Assembly (NCBI GenBank): GCA_008690995.1
Contig: VRMN01000002.1
Coordinates: 1,736,001 to 1,800,000, forward strand
Reading direction: 5' to 3'
Source: Porphyridium purpureum
Lineage: Eukaryota; Rhodophyta; Bangiophyceae; Porphyridiales; Porphyridiaceae
DNA: 64,000 bases
A program made the translations under genes and the position numbers. The notes beneath the pieces were generated by a model. It ran no database searches. It had not been told where the DNA came from and saw only the letters and a program-made list of their open reading frames with translations. Below, piece after piece: positions 55,749-64,000 of the stretch (within the stretch, counting starts at the first letter, position 1; every line of letters begins with the position of its first letter).

Positions 55749-56149
55749 TTCATTGAGTAAAGATGACATGCAACTGGGATGAAACAACGTTGATGAACAA
55801 GCTCTCTCGCTGACTCCTCTGTCAAATTCGATACACCAGCTCCTTCGAAGCTGCATTACCGCGTCGAATGTATGTTCGTATCTTTCAGGTCTGATCCTCT
55901 GACGCACACGCACGATTCAAATACGCATCAGAACCGAAACCCGCGCGGTCTGGCCTCCAAGACCACGAAATGTGCTCGAGAAAGGATCGTCCTGCTCGAG
56001 CGGGGGCTGCTCCACACCACCCGACATCCACTAATCGCTGCATCGTCAGTCGCGGCTTCGACCACCGCAGCGTGTTCAGTGCTGTTCAGTTCTGCGCGTG
56101 ATTCTGCGCGAGCCGTTTTCCATGTCGACCAAAGATTGGCAACGACGCG
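55749..56149. other. Intergenic region between BMT5-like gene and sirtuin
   Basis: About 400 bp with no gene evident; it holds the 3' end of the methyltransferase transcript and the sirtuin promoter. A minus-strand frame of almost 300 codons that runs from the sirtuin into this region is a shadow of it. Confidence 0.4.
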
Positions 56150-57697
56150 ATGAGTGACGGATACGCCGCACGCCTGAGCCCGGGCTTCAAAGGGCAGCTG
56201 AACCTCACGGAATGCAGGGAGCCGCACCGCGCGCTGATGTTGCGGAAAGCAGCGTGGCTCGCGGAACAAATTGCCTCGGCACAGAGCGTCGTTTTTCACA
56301 CGGGCGCCGGCATCTCGACCAGCAGCGGCATTCAGGACTTCCGAGGACCTGCGGGCGTGTGGACATTGGAGAGCCGCCGCAAACGGAAGCGCGTCAATGC
56401 GGCTGATTTGGCAAAGCATGAAGATGAGGCTGTGCCCGTTGCTGAGGTAACCGAGTCCATGGCTCTGGCTTTGCCCACTTTGACGCACATGGTTCTGGCC
56501 AAGATGGTGCAGCAAACGCCGGGCAAGACGCGTGTGATTTCGCAAAATGTCGATAATTTGCACGTTCGTTCCGGGCTTGACTTTGAGCACCTGCGGGAGA
56601 TTCATGGGAACACTGTGCTGGAGTATTGCCGGTACTGTGGTGCGACGTACCCTCGTGACTTTGAGATTGAGCGCGTCGGGGTGGAGGTTCGAGGAGGCTC
56701 GCGCCGGTGCGACAATCCAGATTGCGCCAATATCAATGACCCGCTCCATGCAGATGTGCTCGACTTTAATGATCCTCTCAACGCCGAGCACCTCACGTTT
56801 GCCCGACAAGCGTCTAAAGCAGCCGATTTGTGCGTCGTACTTGGGTCGAGTTTACAAATGCTTCCATCACGGGAATTTCCGCAACTATGCAAGCGACCGA
56901 AAGTTGCTGTCGGAAACCAACCCAGCGTGCGCGGCCAGCTTGCCATAATCAATTTGTCGAGGACCCCAAAGGATCATCTTGCAGATATGGTTTGTCGTCA
57001 CGAGACGGATGAGTTCATGTTCCATGTCGCAAGAGAACTTGGCATAGACATTGACGCGCATCGCCGATACTTAATTTTGTATACACAGTGGACATTGGAT
57101 AAGTTGTGTGTTGCTTGCGATCGCAGAATGAGCTGGTTTCGAGTTCCTTACATACGGTGCGCTACGCTGGTGTGCGGCACGACCGGAGTTGCGCTGGATT
57201 CTCCAGTGTGTGTCACGGAAGATGCGCAGAAACCTCTGTGTCTAAAAGTCGGATCCTCGCATGCAGTGCAGACAATGCCAAAGGTAATGCTGCGATTGGA
57301 TTTTTTCAAGCGCGCTCACTACGTAGCAGAAGTGCTGCTGGATTGTAGCCGTATGAGCACCGATGTTTTCACACCAGCCCAAGCTTTGGAGCAGCAATCG
57401 GCACATGACTGCAGCCAGCCTGTCGGCCATCGCATTCTGGTCGCCGAGAAGAGCTTTGCAGCGGAATGTGAAGAATACCGCTCGCAGTGCGCGGGTGAGC
57501 GTGTTGCCAGCAGGCAAACCGGCGAACAGGATGCCAAGCGAAGGAGTGCCTCGGCAGTGAACCATCCGTTTACTTTTTGTGTGCGTGTCAATGAGCATCC
57601 GTTTCGCACGTGGCAGTGCGTGCTGTGCCACCAAAAGTTCCACACCAACTCTCGCGACCTCAAGCTGCATCACCGCCAGTGTCTGCACATCGTTTAA
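56150..57697 (+). CDS. Sirtuin (SIRT6/SIRT7-type, class IV) with C-terminal zinc finger
   Basis: The 515-residue protein starts MSDGYAARLSPGFKGQLNLT. The Sir2 core shows VVFHTGAGISTSSGIQDFRG, PAGVWTLESRRKRKR, VISQNVDNLHVRSGL, IHGNTVLEYC (catalytic His), two CxxC pairs for zinc (CRYC and CDNPDC), and VVLGSSLQML then INLSRTPKDH. HGN, GAGIS and the SxTPKD end match nuclear SIRT6/7. The usual QNxDG is QNVDN and the FGE loop reads FNDP, both variations within NAD-binding loops. The C-terminal extension ends with WQCVLCHQKFHTNSRDLKLHHRQC, a CCHH/CCHC-like finger. It would deacylate chromatin or nucleolar targets; function is inferred. Confidence 0.9.
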   Translation: MSDGYAARLSPGFKGQLNLTECREPHRALMLRKAAWLAEQIASAQSVVFHTGAGISTSSGIQDFRGPAGVWTLESRRKRKRVNAADLAKHEDEAVPVAEVTESMALALPTLTHMVLAKMVQQTPGKTRVISQNVDNLHVRSGLDFEHLREIHGNTVLEYCRYCGATYPRDFEIERVGVEVRGGSRRCDNPDCANINDPLHADVLDFNDPLNAEHLTFARQASKAADLCVVLGSSLQMLPSREFPQLCKRPKVAVGNQPSVRGQLAIINLSRTPKDHLADMVCRHETDEFMFHVARELGIDIDAHRRYLILYTQWTLDKLCVACDRRMSWFRVPYIRCATLVCGTTGVALDSPVCVTEDAQKPLCLKVGSSHAVQTMPKVMLRLDFFKRAHYVAEVLLDCSRMSTDVFTPAQALEQQSAHDCSQPVGHRILVAEKSFAAECEEYRSQCAGERVASRQTGEQDAKRRSASAVNHPFTFCVRVNEHPFRTWQCVLCHQKFHTNSRDLKLHHRQCLHIV

Positions 57698-57885
57698 TCT
57701 GTAGAACCCGGTAAACCGAGAAGTAAAGTGGCTTGCAGTGAGGTGAGCGGACTTGCGCACGGGTAGCGAGGACTGGACGGTAGGACAGAGTTGTGTTGCC
57801 CGTGTTGAAGTGAAGAGATGGTGGAGTGGCGAAGGGCCTAGAAATCTTCTATCGGTCGCAGCGGTTATTCGGGCGGTGGGAAAGT

Positions 57886-60495
57886 ATGGAGCGGCCGCGG
57901 AGTGTGAAGGACGTGATCACCCAGTTCGAAGGACAGGATCGCGCACAAGAGAGCGATTCGAGGTCTGACTGGAAGGGACAGGATGAGCTTGATTCGTCTG
58001 AAACGCCGGAGCAGGCGGCAAAGCGCATGCTGAGCATCATTGGCGTAGACTCTGCCCCGACCAGAAAGGATTCGATAGCGGATGATCAGCAAGCCGAAGA
58101 TGCGCGCAACGAGAAGCATACCCACACCCCACAGAAGCCCCGCTCGACACCCAATCGCAGCGTAAAGGCGGCGTCAGCATCTCAGTTGGTCAAGCCCGCG
58201 GCTTTGAGACAGGACACCGAGGTTGTGAGAAAGATCAGCGAGCCAAAGGAGCCTCACTCAACGCCAAACCCGAATCAAAAAACATCATCGTCATCGCAGC
58301 TCCCGAAACCGACGGCGACGAGCGCGAGAAAGACGTCGAAAAGGTTCCTAGGGGCGACGCAAAGTACCTTGGCGAAAGCAGCGTCCGCCAAGAACGACGA
58401 GGAGACCGGGAGTGGCGTGCATGAGCCGCACGCGACCCCACAGCGCCAACTGTCCGACAGGGACATGGTACAGGCGCACGAGTCCGTTCTGTTGTCTGAG
58501 AATTCAAGTCGAGACGAACAGCTTAGTAAGGGCAACCAGGAAGGACACTGCACACCCACGCCGGCGACGATCGGAACTTCGTCAAAGCTGGTGATGACAG
58601 GCGCCGAGGGCCAGCTTTCGGAGACGAGCTGGGTCAGCGCTGCGCAGTCGGCTCACGACAAGGAGCATAAAGGCACGGGGATCCAATCAAATCAGAAAAT
58701 GAGTGGTGAATCTGTTCCGGAGGATTCTGGTTTGAACGAGGAAATTGAGGCTGCCGAATCTGAGCGCCGCGAGACAGACGCGGGCGCGTCTGCGGCAACG
58801 GCGCGCCTGCAGCGGCTGTCCGCGTATTTGTCTCAACCCCCTAGTAGCTCGCAGGCGCTGGACGTTATGCTGGGCGTAGCGCTGGGCACAGGGCTGGTGC
58901 TGCTAGTGTATGCAAACGCGCGTTTGACCGAATCCGTGGTATTCGGACTTATTGTCGCGGCGCTTCTCGCGAGTCCGCTGCTGCCCATCCGAGAGTATGC
59001 GTATATCAATTTACTGGGCGGTCGGGGCGATGCTGATGACGAGAGTGGCGATGAAAAGCATAGCGAAGCAGCTATTGCACAGGAGCTGGTGTTTCGCTTG
59101 CCGAGGAGATCAACGGTTCTGATTCTAGTGTGCACGTTCCTCTTCCTGATGCTGATGCGTCCAGCAGCGGCCGGTTCGCTTCTTGCATTTGCATTTGGAA
59201 TCGTTGTTGTCTTGTTACTACTGCTGGGCGTTCTACGCTTGCTTTTGCTTTTAAATGCCATCGAGCGCGCAACGGCGGCGTCTTTGTTCGCCATGGGTTC
59301 GCTGCTTGTGGTGGGATTGGCCACCGCGTCGTCCTTTTTGGGTGGCGTAACGCTAGATGTTGTGCATAGCGCCGTGGCCGCAAAGGACTGGGCCCACGAG
59401 TCTTTGCAGGGCTCCGGCAGCATTGACATGTTACAAGAGCATCTGAATTTCGTGCAGGAACATGGTGCTCGACTCTCAAAGCTGCATGCCAGCACGATTG
59501 AGACGCACACGGCCTTCATTTCGGAACAGCTCGACGTCAACGTCACAGCGCTGCTCCTGGGTGCACTAGAGGGAGGGTCTGGGCCCGAGAATGCAACATC
59601 TGCGATTGATTGGACGTCACTGTGGCATTCTGTACAGAACAAGACGATGGCAAGGGCCGGCCAATACAAGGAGCAGCTGGGTGAAAGTGTGCGTGTGCCT
59701 AGGAGCTCGCAGGATGTGATGGACCTGTGGACCAAGCTAGGGGAGGTGGCATCCGACGAGACGGTGCAACGCGCGCAGACAACGGTGCTGTCGTTGTTGC
59801 AGAAGCTATTCTCGTTTGCGACGAGTATGTTCAGCTCGGCATCCGAACTCTTCGAGAGCTTTTCGGATGTGGTCTCCATTCTCGGTTTGACATTTTACTT
59901 CTTGAAGACCGAGCTCACGGTTGTTTCTTCGCTTTCTGCGCTGCTTCCGTTCCCAGATGGTGTGATGAACAAGAGTCTTGATCACGATGCGCATATTGCT
60001 ATCATGGCGCTGTTTTGGGGCATTTCACGCTTCTTTTTCATCAACGTGGCGTATGTCTGGATGATGTTTAGCGCTTTCCGGCTGCAATTTCCTTTCCTCG
60101 CCGCGCTGGTGGCCGGCTTGAGTTCGGCTATTCCTATGCTGCCATCGTCCTGGGTGATGGTACTGCTTTTTTCTGCTCCACAATTGTTGATGCGCGATCA
60201 CGGATGGGTGCTGCTACTCGTTGTCACGCTTCCGCATGTCGCTCTGCAGCTCGACATAGACATGTTTTACAAGCGCATTGGTGAGCACATGAAGCTCTCC
60301 AAGGGGCTTTTGAACCGAAGCCTGTTCTCCGCGATGCTGCTGCTCGGGTACAGTAGCCACGGTGTGCGAGGGCTCGTCATAGCACCCTTTGCCGTCACCT
60401 GCAGCTTGCTCATCTATGAGCTACTGGCTCGCATCATCGCAGATGGTCAGCGCGCTCGCGGAAGTTTGAGTCCAATTAGCGCCGAGAAAGTCTAA
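57886..60495 (+). CDS. TMEM245: TMEM245 / AI-2E-transporter-type multipass membrane protein with long soluble N-terminus
   Basis: From the ATG at 57886 the protein is 869 residues. The first 300 are soluble and low-complexity, with four imperfect repeats around P-H-S/A/C-T-P. Then come hydrophobic pairs (from about 325), a lumenal or cytosolic helical middle with a coiled stretch, and a C-terminal membrane block: GISRFFFINVAYVWMMFSAF, FPFLAALVAGLSSAIPMLPS, HVALQLDIDMFYKRIG, and VRGLVIAPFAVTCSLLIYEL. The last part resembles the TMEM245/AI-2E exporter family, whose function in eukaryotes is unclear. The soluble N-terminal repeats are not usual for it. An upstream non-ATG extension exists. Confidence 0.72.
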   Translation: MERPRSVKDVITQFEGQDRAQESDSRSDWKGQDELDSSETPEQAAKRMLSIIGVDSAPTRKDSIADDQQAEDARNEKHTHTPQKPRSTPNRSVKAASASQLVKPAALRQDTEVVRKISEPKEPHSTPNPNQKTSSSSQLPKPTATSARKTSKRFLGATQSTLAKAASAKNDEETGSGVHEPHATPQRQLSDRDMVQAHESVLLSENSSRDEQLSKGNQEGHCTPTPATIGTSSKLVMTGAEGQLSETSWVSAAQSAHDKEHKGTGIQSNQKMSGESVPEDSGLNEEIEAAESERRETDAGASAATARLQRLSAYLSQPPSSSQALDVMLGVALGTGLVLLVYANARLTESVVFGLIVAALLASPLLPIREYAYINLLGGRGDADDESGDEKHSEAAIAQELVFRLPRRSTVLILVCTFLFLMLMRPAAAGSLLAFAFGIVVVLLLLLGVLRLLLLLNAIERATAASLFAMGSLLVVGLATASSFLGGVTLDVVHSAVAAKDWAHESLQGSGSIDMLQEHLNFVQEHGARLSKLHASTIETHTAFISEQLDVNVTALLLGALEGGSGPENATSAIDWTSLWHSVQNKTMARAGQYKEQLGESVRVPRSSQDVMDLWTKLGEVASDETVQRAQTTVLSLLQKLFSFATSMFSSASELFESFSDVVSILGLTFYFLKTELTVVSSLSALLPFPDGVMNKSLDHDAHIAIMALFWGISRFFFINVAYVWMMFSAFRLQFPFLAALVAGLSSAIPMLPSSWVMVLLFSAPQLLMRDHGWVLLLVVTLPHVALQLDIDMFYKRIGEHMKLSKGLLNRSLFSAMLLLGYSSHGVRGLVIAPFAVTCSLLIYELLARIIADGQRARGSLSPISAEKV

Positions 60496-61292
60496 ACGGT
60501 GCTTACCTTTGTTGGTCCGGCCGAAGGATTCGTGCGTGCACGTGCGCTGGGTTTTGAGTGTGATATGGGTCAGCAGGAGTCTCGATTGGCTACGAACTTT
60601 GATAGTTAATATGTGCGGATGCGATTCGAAAGACCTTTGCTTTACAATTCTCGTCCAACGCCCGTGCTTCCGCTTCAGGAACAAAGCTCCGGCAAGGCTG
60701 CCGTGAGTGTAGTTCCTTTCCTCTGGGAATTTTGAGGGTAAAAGAGCCTGGCATCACTCCGCGCGTATGGTCCGGGCCCATCCGCAAGATTCTCACGACT
60801 ACCTTCCGCGGTTTCCTCTCATTGTACGAACCCTACCTCCAGATGCCGGAGCGCTACGCTCCGCGTGAGGAGTTGGTAACACCACAGACCCGGGAGATGT
60901 TTTCACTCGCAAAGGCACACGCCATTCACACCCACAGTGACCATAGCGGTGCCATTGGCTCATTCACGTGGCTGAGGTTCCCACGGGTCATGCACTTCCG
61001 TAAGTACTGACTGAGAATACACTGGCTTTCCGTCTCCCGCCGTCGCGCGACAGCCCGCTGCAGCCGATTGTTCTGCGTCTGAAGACTATACGTGGCCCTC
61101 CAAGCTTCATACTGCAAAGCCGTGCAGCAACTGTACGCAGCTGGTCGTGACCGCGACGCAGTGGGAGCGCGAAGAACGAGGCAAAGATCATGTTTAACAT
61201 ATCGACAGCCATCTGCATGCGCAGCTCACGTATCTACAGAAATCGACCCAGAGAACTCGACTGGCCATACAAGAAACAGAAGAGGTCGTGCG
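60496..61292. other. 800-bp intergenic region, no clear gene
   Basis: Separates the TMEM245-like and RAD6 genes (convergent). A plus-strand frame at 60789-61010 reads protein-like in part (KILTTTFRGFLSLYEPYLQM) but lacks an ATG at a sensible place, so it may be a relic. No repeat or RNA gene was seen. Confidence 0.35.
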
Positions 61293-61748
61293 CTATGAGA
61301 GCCAGGATTCTTCGACGACGGCCTGCACGCGCTTGTTGTACTCTCTCCGGTTCTCCTGGAAGAGGCGCGCCGCCTCCGAGTTTGCCGGCGAGTTTGGGTT
61401 TGGATCACAGAGCAGCGACTGGATAGAAGTGAGGACAGCGGTGATATCGTAAATCGGGCTCCAGTTGCTCTGCAAGATATCTAGACAGATTCCGCCGTCT
61501 GCGTAGACGTTTGGGTGGAAGAGCCGCGAGACAAACTTGACGACCGGGGGCTTATTGGGATACTCCTCTGAGAACTGCATGGTGAGCTTGAACGTGCCTC
61601 CCTCCCAGGCAGTATCATCTGGCCCGAAGATAATCGCGTTCCACTTCATGATATCATTATCGCACGGCGCGCCCGTGACGCCTATCGGCGGGTCATTCTG
61701 CAGTTTCTTAAAGTCGCGCATCAGCCGCCTCCTCGCCGGCGTCGACAT
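61293..61748 (-). CDS. RAD6: Ubiquitin-conjugating enzyme E2, RAD6/UBC2
   Basis: The 151-residue protein starts [20 protein letters not shown], the canonical Rad6 start. It has [58 protein letters not shown] with the catalytic Cys, and [19 protein letters not shown]. The residues and length match Rad6/UBE2A without the acidic yeast tail. It pairs with Bre1 for histone H2B ubiquitylation and with Rad18 for PCNA in damage tolerance. It is at the end of a pyrimidine-rich divergent promoter (the CT tract at 61869-61900 on the plus strand) shared with the Dsc3-like gene. Confidence 0.97.
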   Translation of the reverse strand: MSTPARRRLMRDFKKLQNDPPIGVTGAPCDNDIMKWNAIIFGPDDTAWEGGTFKLTMQFSEEYPNKPPVVKFVSRLFHPNVYADGGICLDILQSNWSPIYDITAVLTSIQSLLCDPNPNSPANSEAARLFQENRREYNKRVQAVVEESWLS

Positions 61749-62442
61749 CTTGCTCCTTGCTCCTGCTCCCTTCCAATCCCTCTCTCCCCACTCCCACCCA
61801 AACCTCTTCCCACTCCTCTTCTTCCTTCCCCCCCACAAAACCTTCACCTATCCCTCACATACACACACTCTCTCTCTCTCTCTTTTTCTCTTTCCCGCCT
61901 CCTTTCTTCCTTCCTAGCTTTCTTCTTCTACTAGTAAGTCGTTCGATTTTGTTCTCTAGAAGCAAACCACGGGTCATCATCATATAACTCCAGACAACCA
62001 AGCAACAACAAGGCGCACACACACGCCCCAATCGATACGAACGAAGTTGATATACCCCCGGTTTTAAATGGGCTCTTCAGAATGCGGTCCTTTTTGATAT
62101 GGAGCACGTCAGCCTACGAACTGAACCTTTGGTGGTCACACTGTACCGAACGGTTCAGTGAAAAGCGATGAAGCGTGACTGGTAAAAAGGGGGCGCGCGA
62201 TGATACGCGTGTGCTTTCATGGCAGCGTGTGTGTGTGCGTGTGTGTTTTGTGATGTGAAGGGGAGAGAGGAGAGGGACAGAGGGAAGGTGGGGTGTACAG
62301 TGGTGATGGTGAAGGGGAAAGAGGCGGTAGGTAGTGCGGGAAGGAGGGATGGGGGGGAGAGGAGTCGAAAGGGTGCGGATGGTGGGTGGGTGGGTGGGTA
62401 GGTGGGTAGGTGGGGAGGGATGTTGGGCGCGGAAGAGGTAGC
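61749..62442. other. Divergent promoter region of RAD6 and Dsc3-like gene with low-complexity tracts
   Basis: The left part (61749-61925) is pyrimidine-rich with CT repeats at 61869-61900, so the RAD6 leader would be purine-rich. CTGTAC occurs at 62141. The right part turns strongly G-rich, with GGGT repeats at 62381-62420, 22 bp before the downstream ATG. Confidence 0.45.
62381..62420 (+). repeat. G-rich tract, possible quadruplex, in the leader of the Dsc3-like gene
   Basis: Repeated GGGT units with single T or TA spacers, at least five runs of three or more G, ending 22 bp before the ATG at 62443. On the coding (RNA-like) strand it could form a G-quadruplex in the mRNA leader. Confidence 0.6.
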
Positions 62443-63126
62443 ATGAAGGTGTATGCGTTGGTGGTTGGCGAGAGCAAGAAGCATGAGCTAGAGGTAGGGA
62501 CGGCGGAGAGTGCGCCGCGAGTGGATGATGTGCGGAAGCAGGTGTTTGCGTGCGACGCGTTGAAGCTGCGGCCAGATACGCACCATGTGCGGCTCATTGC
62601 CGCGGGCCGCGTGCTCAACGACGCGGCGGCGCTTCTCGACTCGGTCGGCGTGAAGGACGGCATGGTCATTCATGTGCAGGTTGCTGACGCAAAGATATTG
62701 CGCGACCGAGACGTCCAGGGCGCGGCGGAGAGACATTGCGCCACGACAGGCAGCACCGACAGCGACTCGACCAGTCCTGCGCACCCGCCCGGAATGCATG
62801 TTGTTGAAATGGGCGAACTGGGCGGCCAGAGCGACGAAGACATTTCAAACTATAGATTACAGTACATGCTGGAGCTAATGCAGGCCGAGGACGACGAGTC
62901 GTTCTTGCTCGAAGACGGCATGCTCGAGGAGCCGGGCGGCTCCTGGATTGATTTCGTGTGGGGTTTCATGATTGGGTTTCTGTTTGGCGTGATCATGATC
63001 ATCCTCGCGCGCGACCAAACGATTCGGCTGTCGCGGATATGGCGCTCTGGCATCTTGTTCGGCGTGTCTGTGAATGTGATTCTCGGGATGTTTATGCTCG
63101 TCGCCGAGAAGCGGCACCGAATCTGA
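62443..63126 (+). CDS. Ubiquitin-like multipass membrane protein, Dsc3/DUF2407-like
   Basis: The 227-residue protein starts MKVYALVVGESKKHELEVGT, a ubiquitin-like fold: beta strands, then RVDDVRKQVFACDAL, VRLIAAGRVLNDAAALLDSV and MVIHVQV. A flexible, acidic linker follows, then a C-terminal block GSWIDFVWGFMIGFLFGVIM and SGILFGVSVNVILGMFML with two membrane helices. This ubiquitin-like-plus-two-helix build matches Dsc3 and mammalian TMUB-type proteins, components of membrane ubiquitin ligases for ERAD or Golgi quality control. The G-rich tract 22 bp upstream would be in the leader. A partner E3 is not in the window. Confidence 0.78.
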   Translation: MKVYALVVGESKKHELEVGTAESAPRVDDVRKQVFACDALKLRPDTHHVRLIAAGRVLNDAAALLDSVGVKDGMVIHVQVADAKILRDRDVQGAAERHCATTGSTDSDSTSPAHPPGMHVVEMGELGGQSDEDISNYRLQYMLELMQAEDDESFLLEDGMLEEPGGSWIDFVWGFMIGFLFGVIMIILARDQTIRLSRIWRSGILFGVSVNVILGMFMLVAEKRHRI

Positions 63127-63238
63127 GCGCCGTCAGACACGCGTCCACTTTTTCTGGCCACATGTGTGAATCTGACTTGATGGAATCTCGACATCCAGAT
63201 GAAAGCGCGTCCTTGTATTTATATATATCTTAAAGCCC

Positions 63239-64000
63239 TTATCTCGCGGCGGCCGGTGCCGCACTTTCCTCGTACAAGTACGCGCGCGCCTGCTCGCAGA
63301 ACAATCCCACGGCACGCTCAGGAGTGCCCTGCACGACGCCATGGCCCACGTTCAAAATATGCCTTCCGGTGCCGGCAGCGCGACACACACGCTGCACCTC
63401 CCGCTTGATGTGGTCGTCCGAGCCGAGCAGCACCAGCGGATCCATATTACCCTGCAACACAGCGTCCTTCCCAAACGTCTTGCGCGCGTCAGCCATGTCG
63501 GTCGCCCAGTCAAGTCCCACGACGTTCACACTGGGTGCCAGCTTTTGAATGAGCTCAAGCTTGCCCGCACCACCGTTTGCGAAGAAAATCAACGGGGTGT
63601 CTAGGTGCCTGCGGCGCGCAATTTCAATGCTGCGCAGAGTGTACGGAAGCGAGAACTCGGCGTACTGCGCGGGCGTCAGGTGATGCGCCCAGCTGTCGAA
63701 AAACTGGAGCACCTCTGCACCAGATTCTATTTGGAAGCATGCATACTCTCCCACCATGTCAGCCAGCTTGTCTAGCAGAGAGTGGAGAATCTGCGGCTCA
63801 GAATACATCATGCGCTTGGTGGCTGGGATTTCCTTCTTGCTGGAGCCTTCAGTTGCATATGCGGCCAATGTCCACGGGCAGCCCACAAAGCCCAACAAAG
63901 TACACGCATCACCGATCTCGCTGCGCAATGCAGAGAGCGTTTCGGCCACAAAGGGCAGCTTGGAGTGCGGATCAAAATCCGAGACGGAGAGCACGCGATC
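63239..64000 (-). CDS. UROD: Uroporphyrinogen decarboxylase, C-terminal part (cut by window edge)
   Basis: The visible 253 residues begin at the right edge with DRVLSVSDFDPHSKLPF and are open to the stop at 63239; the true start lies outside. Motifs of UROD are ACTLLGFVGCPWTLAAYATE, AEVLQFFDSWAHHLTP, TPLIFFANGG, VVGLDWATDM, KDAVLQGNMDPLVLLG, and HILNVGHGVVQGTPE at the C-terminus. The enzyme decarboxylates uroporphyrinogen III to coproporphyrinogen III in heme and chlorophyll synthesis, plastid-localised in algae. The catalytic N-terminal region with the conserved RxxR loop is not included, so targeting cannot be judged. Confidence 0.93.
   Translation of the reverse strand, partial: DRVLSVSDFDPHSKLPFVAETLSALRSEIGDACTLLGFVGCPWTLAAYATEGSSKKEIPATKRMMYSEPQILHSLLDKLADMVGEYACFQIESGAEVLQFFDSWAHHLTPAQYAEFSLPYTLRSIEIARRRHLDTPLIFFANGGAGKLELIQKLAPSVNVVGLDWATDMADARKTFGKDAVLQGNMDPLVLLGSDDHIKREVQRVCRAAGTGRHILNVGHGVVQGTPERAVGLFCEQARAYLYEESAAPAAAR

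Noticed and set aside
55928-56809. Minus-strand frame of about 290 codons opposite the sirtuin
   Set aside because: Shadow of the sirtuin gene, no recognisable domain.
58833-59879. Minus-strand frame of about 350 codons rich in Ser/Thr/Cys opposite the TMEM245-like gene
   Set aside because: Antisense translation of a membrane-protein gene; composition is what the reverse of Leu/Ala/Gly-rich helices gives.

Overview
This window looks like nuclear DNA of a gene-dense, intron-poor photosynthetic eukaryote, most likely a unicellular red alga (Porphyridium-type; a cyanidialean or another compact alga is not excluded). The genes are eukaryotic: Tim22, COX23-like, snurportin, FANCM, DIS3, Rpf2, BiP with a C-terminal HEEL, a sirtuin and RAD6. 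Several predicted proteins carry plastid or thylakoid-lumen leaders, one of them the Phe-containing type common in red-lineage plastids. About 30 genes are recognisable, nearly all open from ATG to stop without introns, often separated by only 30-250 bp and often divergent. The organism call is inference; no rRNA or organelle marker is present.

Layout. 1-7.4 kb: an edge-truncated prenylcysteine-esterase-like hydrolase, a small basic protein, a membrane-anchored histidine acid phosphatase relative, an FSP1/AIF-type oxidoreductase, a B12D-type mitochondrial protein, TIM22, and a glutathione peroxidase with a Tat-like leader. 7.5-11.2 kb: no intact gene, but protein-like minus-strand segments suggesting a decayed gene. 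11.4-19 kb: a same-strand tandem array of three intact paralogues plus one decayed copy. They combine an unrecognised conserved N-terminal domain, including an invariant C-x3-C-x4-C-x-C-W motif, with three C-terminal C2H2 zinc fingers. 19-29 kb: housekeeping genes (mitochondrial-type protein, COX23-like, EDC4-like, aldo/keto reductase, DUF1294, PS decarboxylase, plastid triosephosphate isomerase, plastid coiled-coil protein).

29-45 kb: a very large FANCM helicase with an embedded PHD finger, a cyclin T/K-like protein, an AT-hook protein with a STAND-like winged helix and helical repeats, a short-chain dehydrogenase and RPF2 flanking a 9-bp minisatellite, an EngB-type GTPase, and snurportin. 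45-64 kb: a secreted orphan, thylakoid PSA2-like protein, BiP, DIS3, profilin-like protein, BMT5-like methyltransferase, sirtuin, TMEM245/AI-2E-type membrane protein, RAD6, Dsc3-like ubiquitin-like membrane protein, and the C-terminal part of uroporphyrinogen decarboxylase cut by the right edge.

The genes form no operon-like pathway. Themes that recur are RNA metabolism (DIS3, EDC4-like, Rpf2, BMT5, snurportin), genome maintenance and chromatin (FANCM-PHD, sirtuin, AT-hook protein, RAD6), mitochondrial biogenesis, and plastid functions. The strongest candidates for undescribed biology are the zinc-finger array with its new domain, the FANCM-PHD fusion, the AT-hook/STAND-like protein, and DIS3 with an apparently disabled PIN active site.
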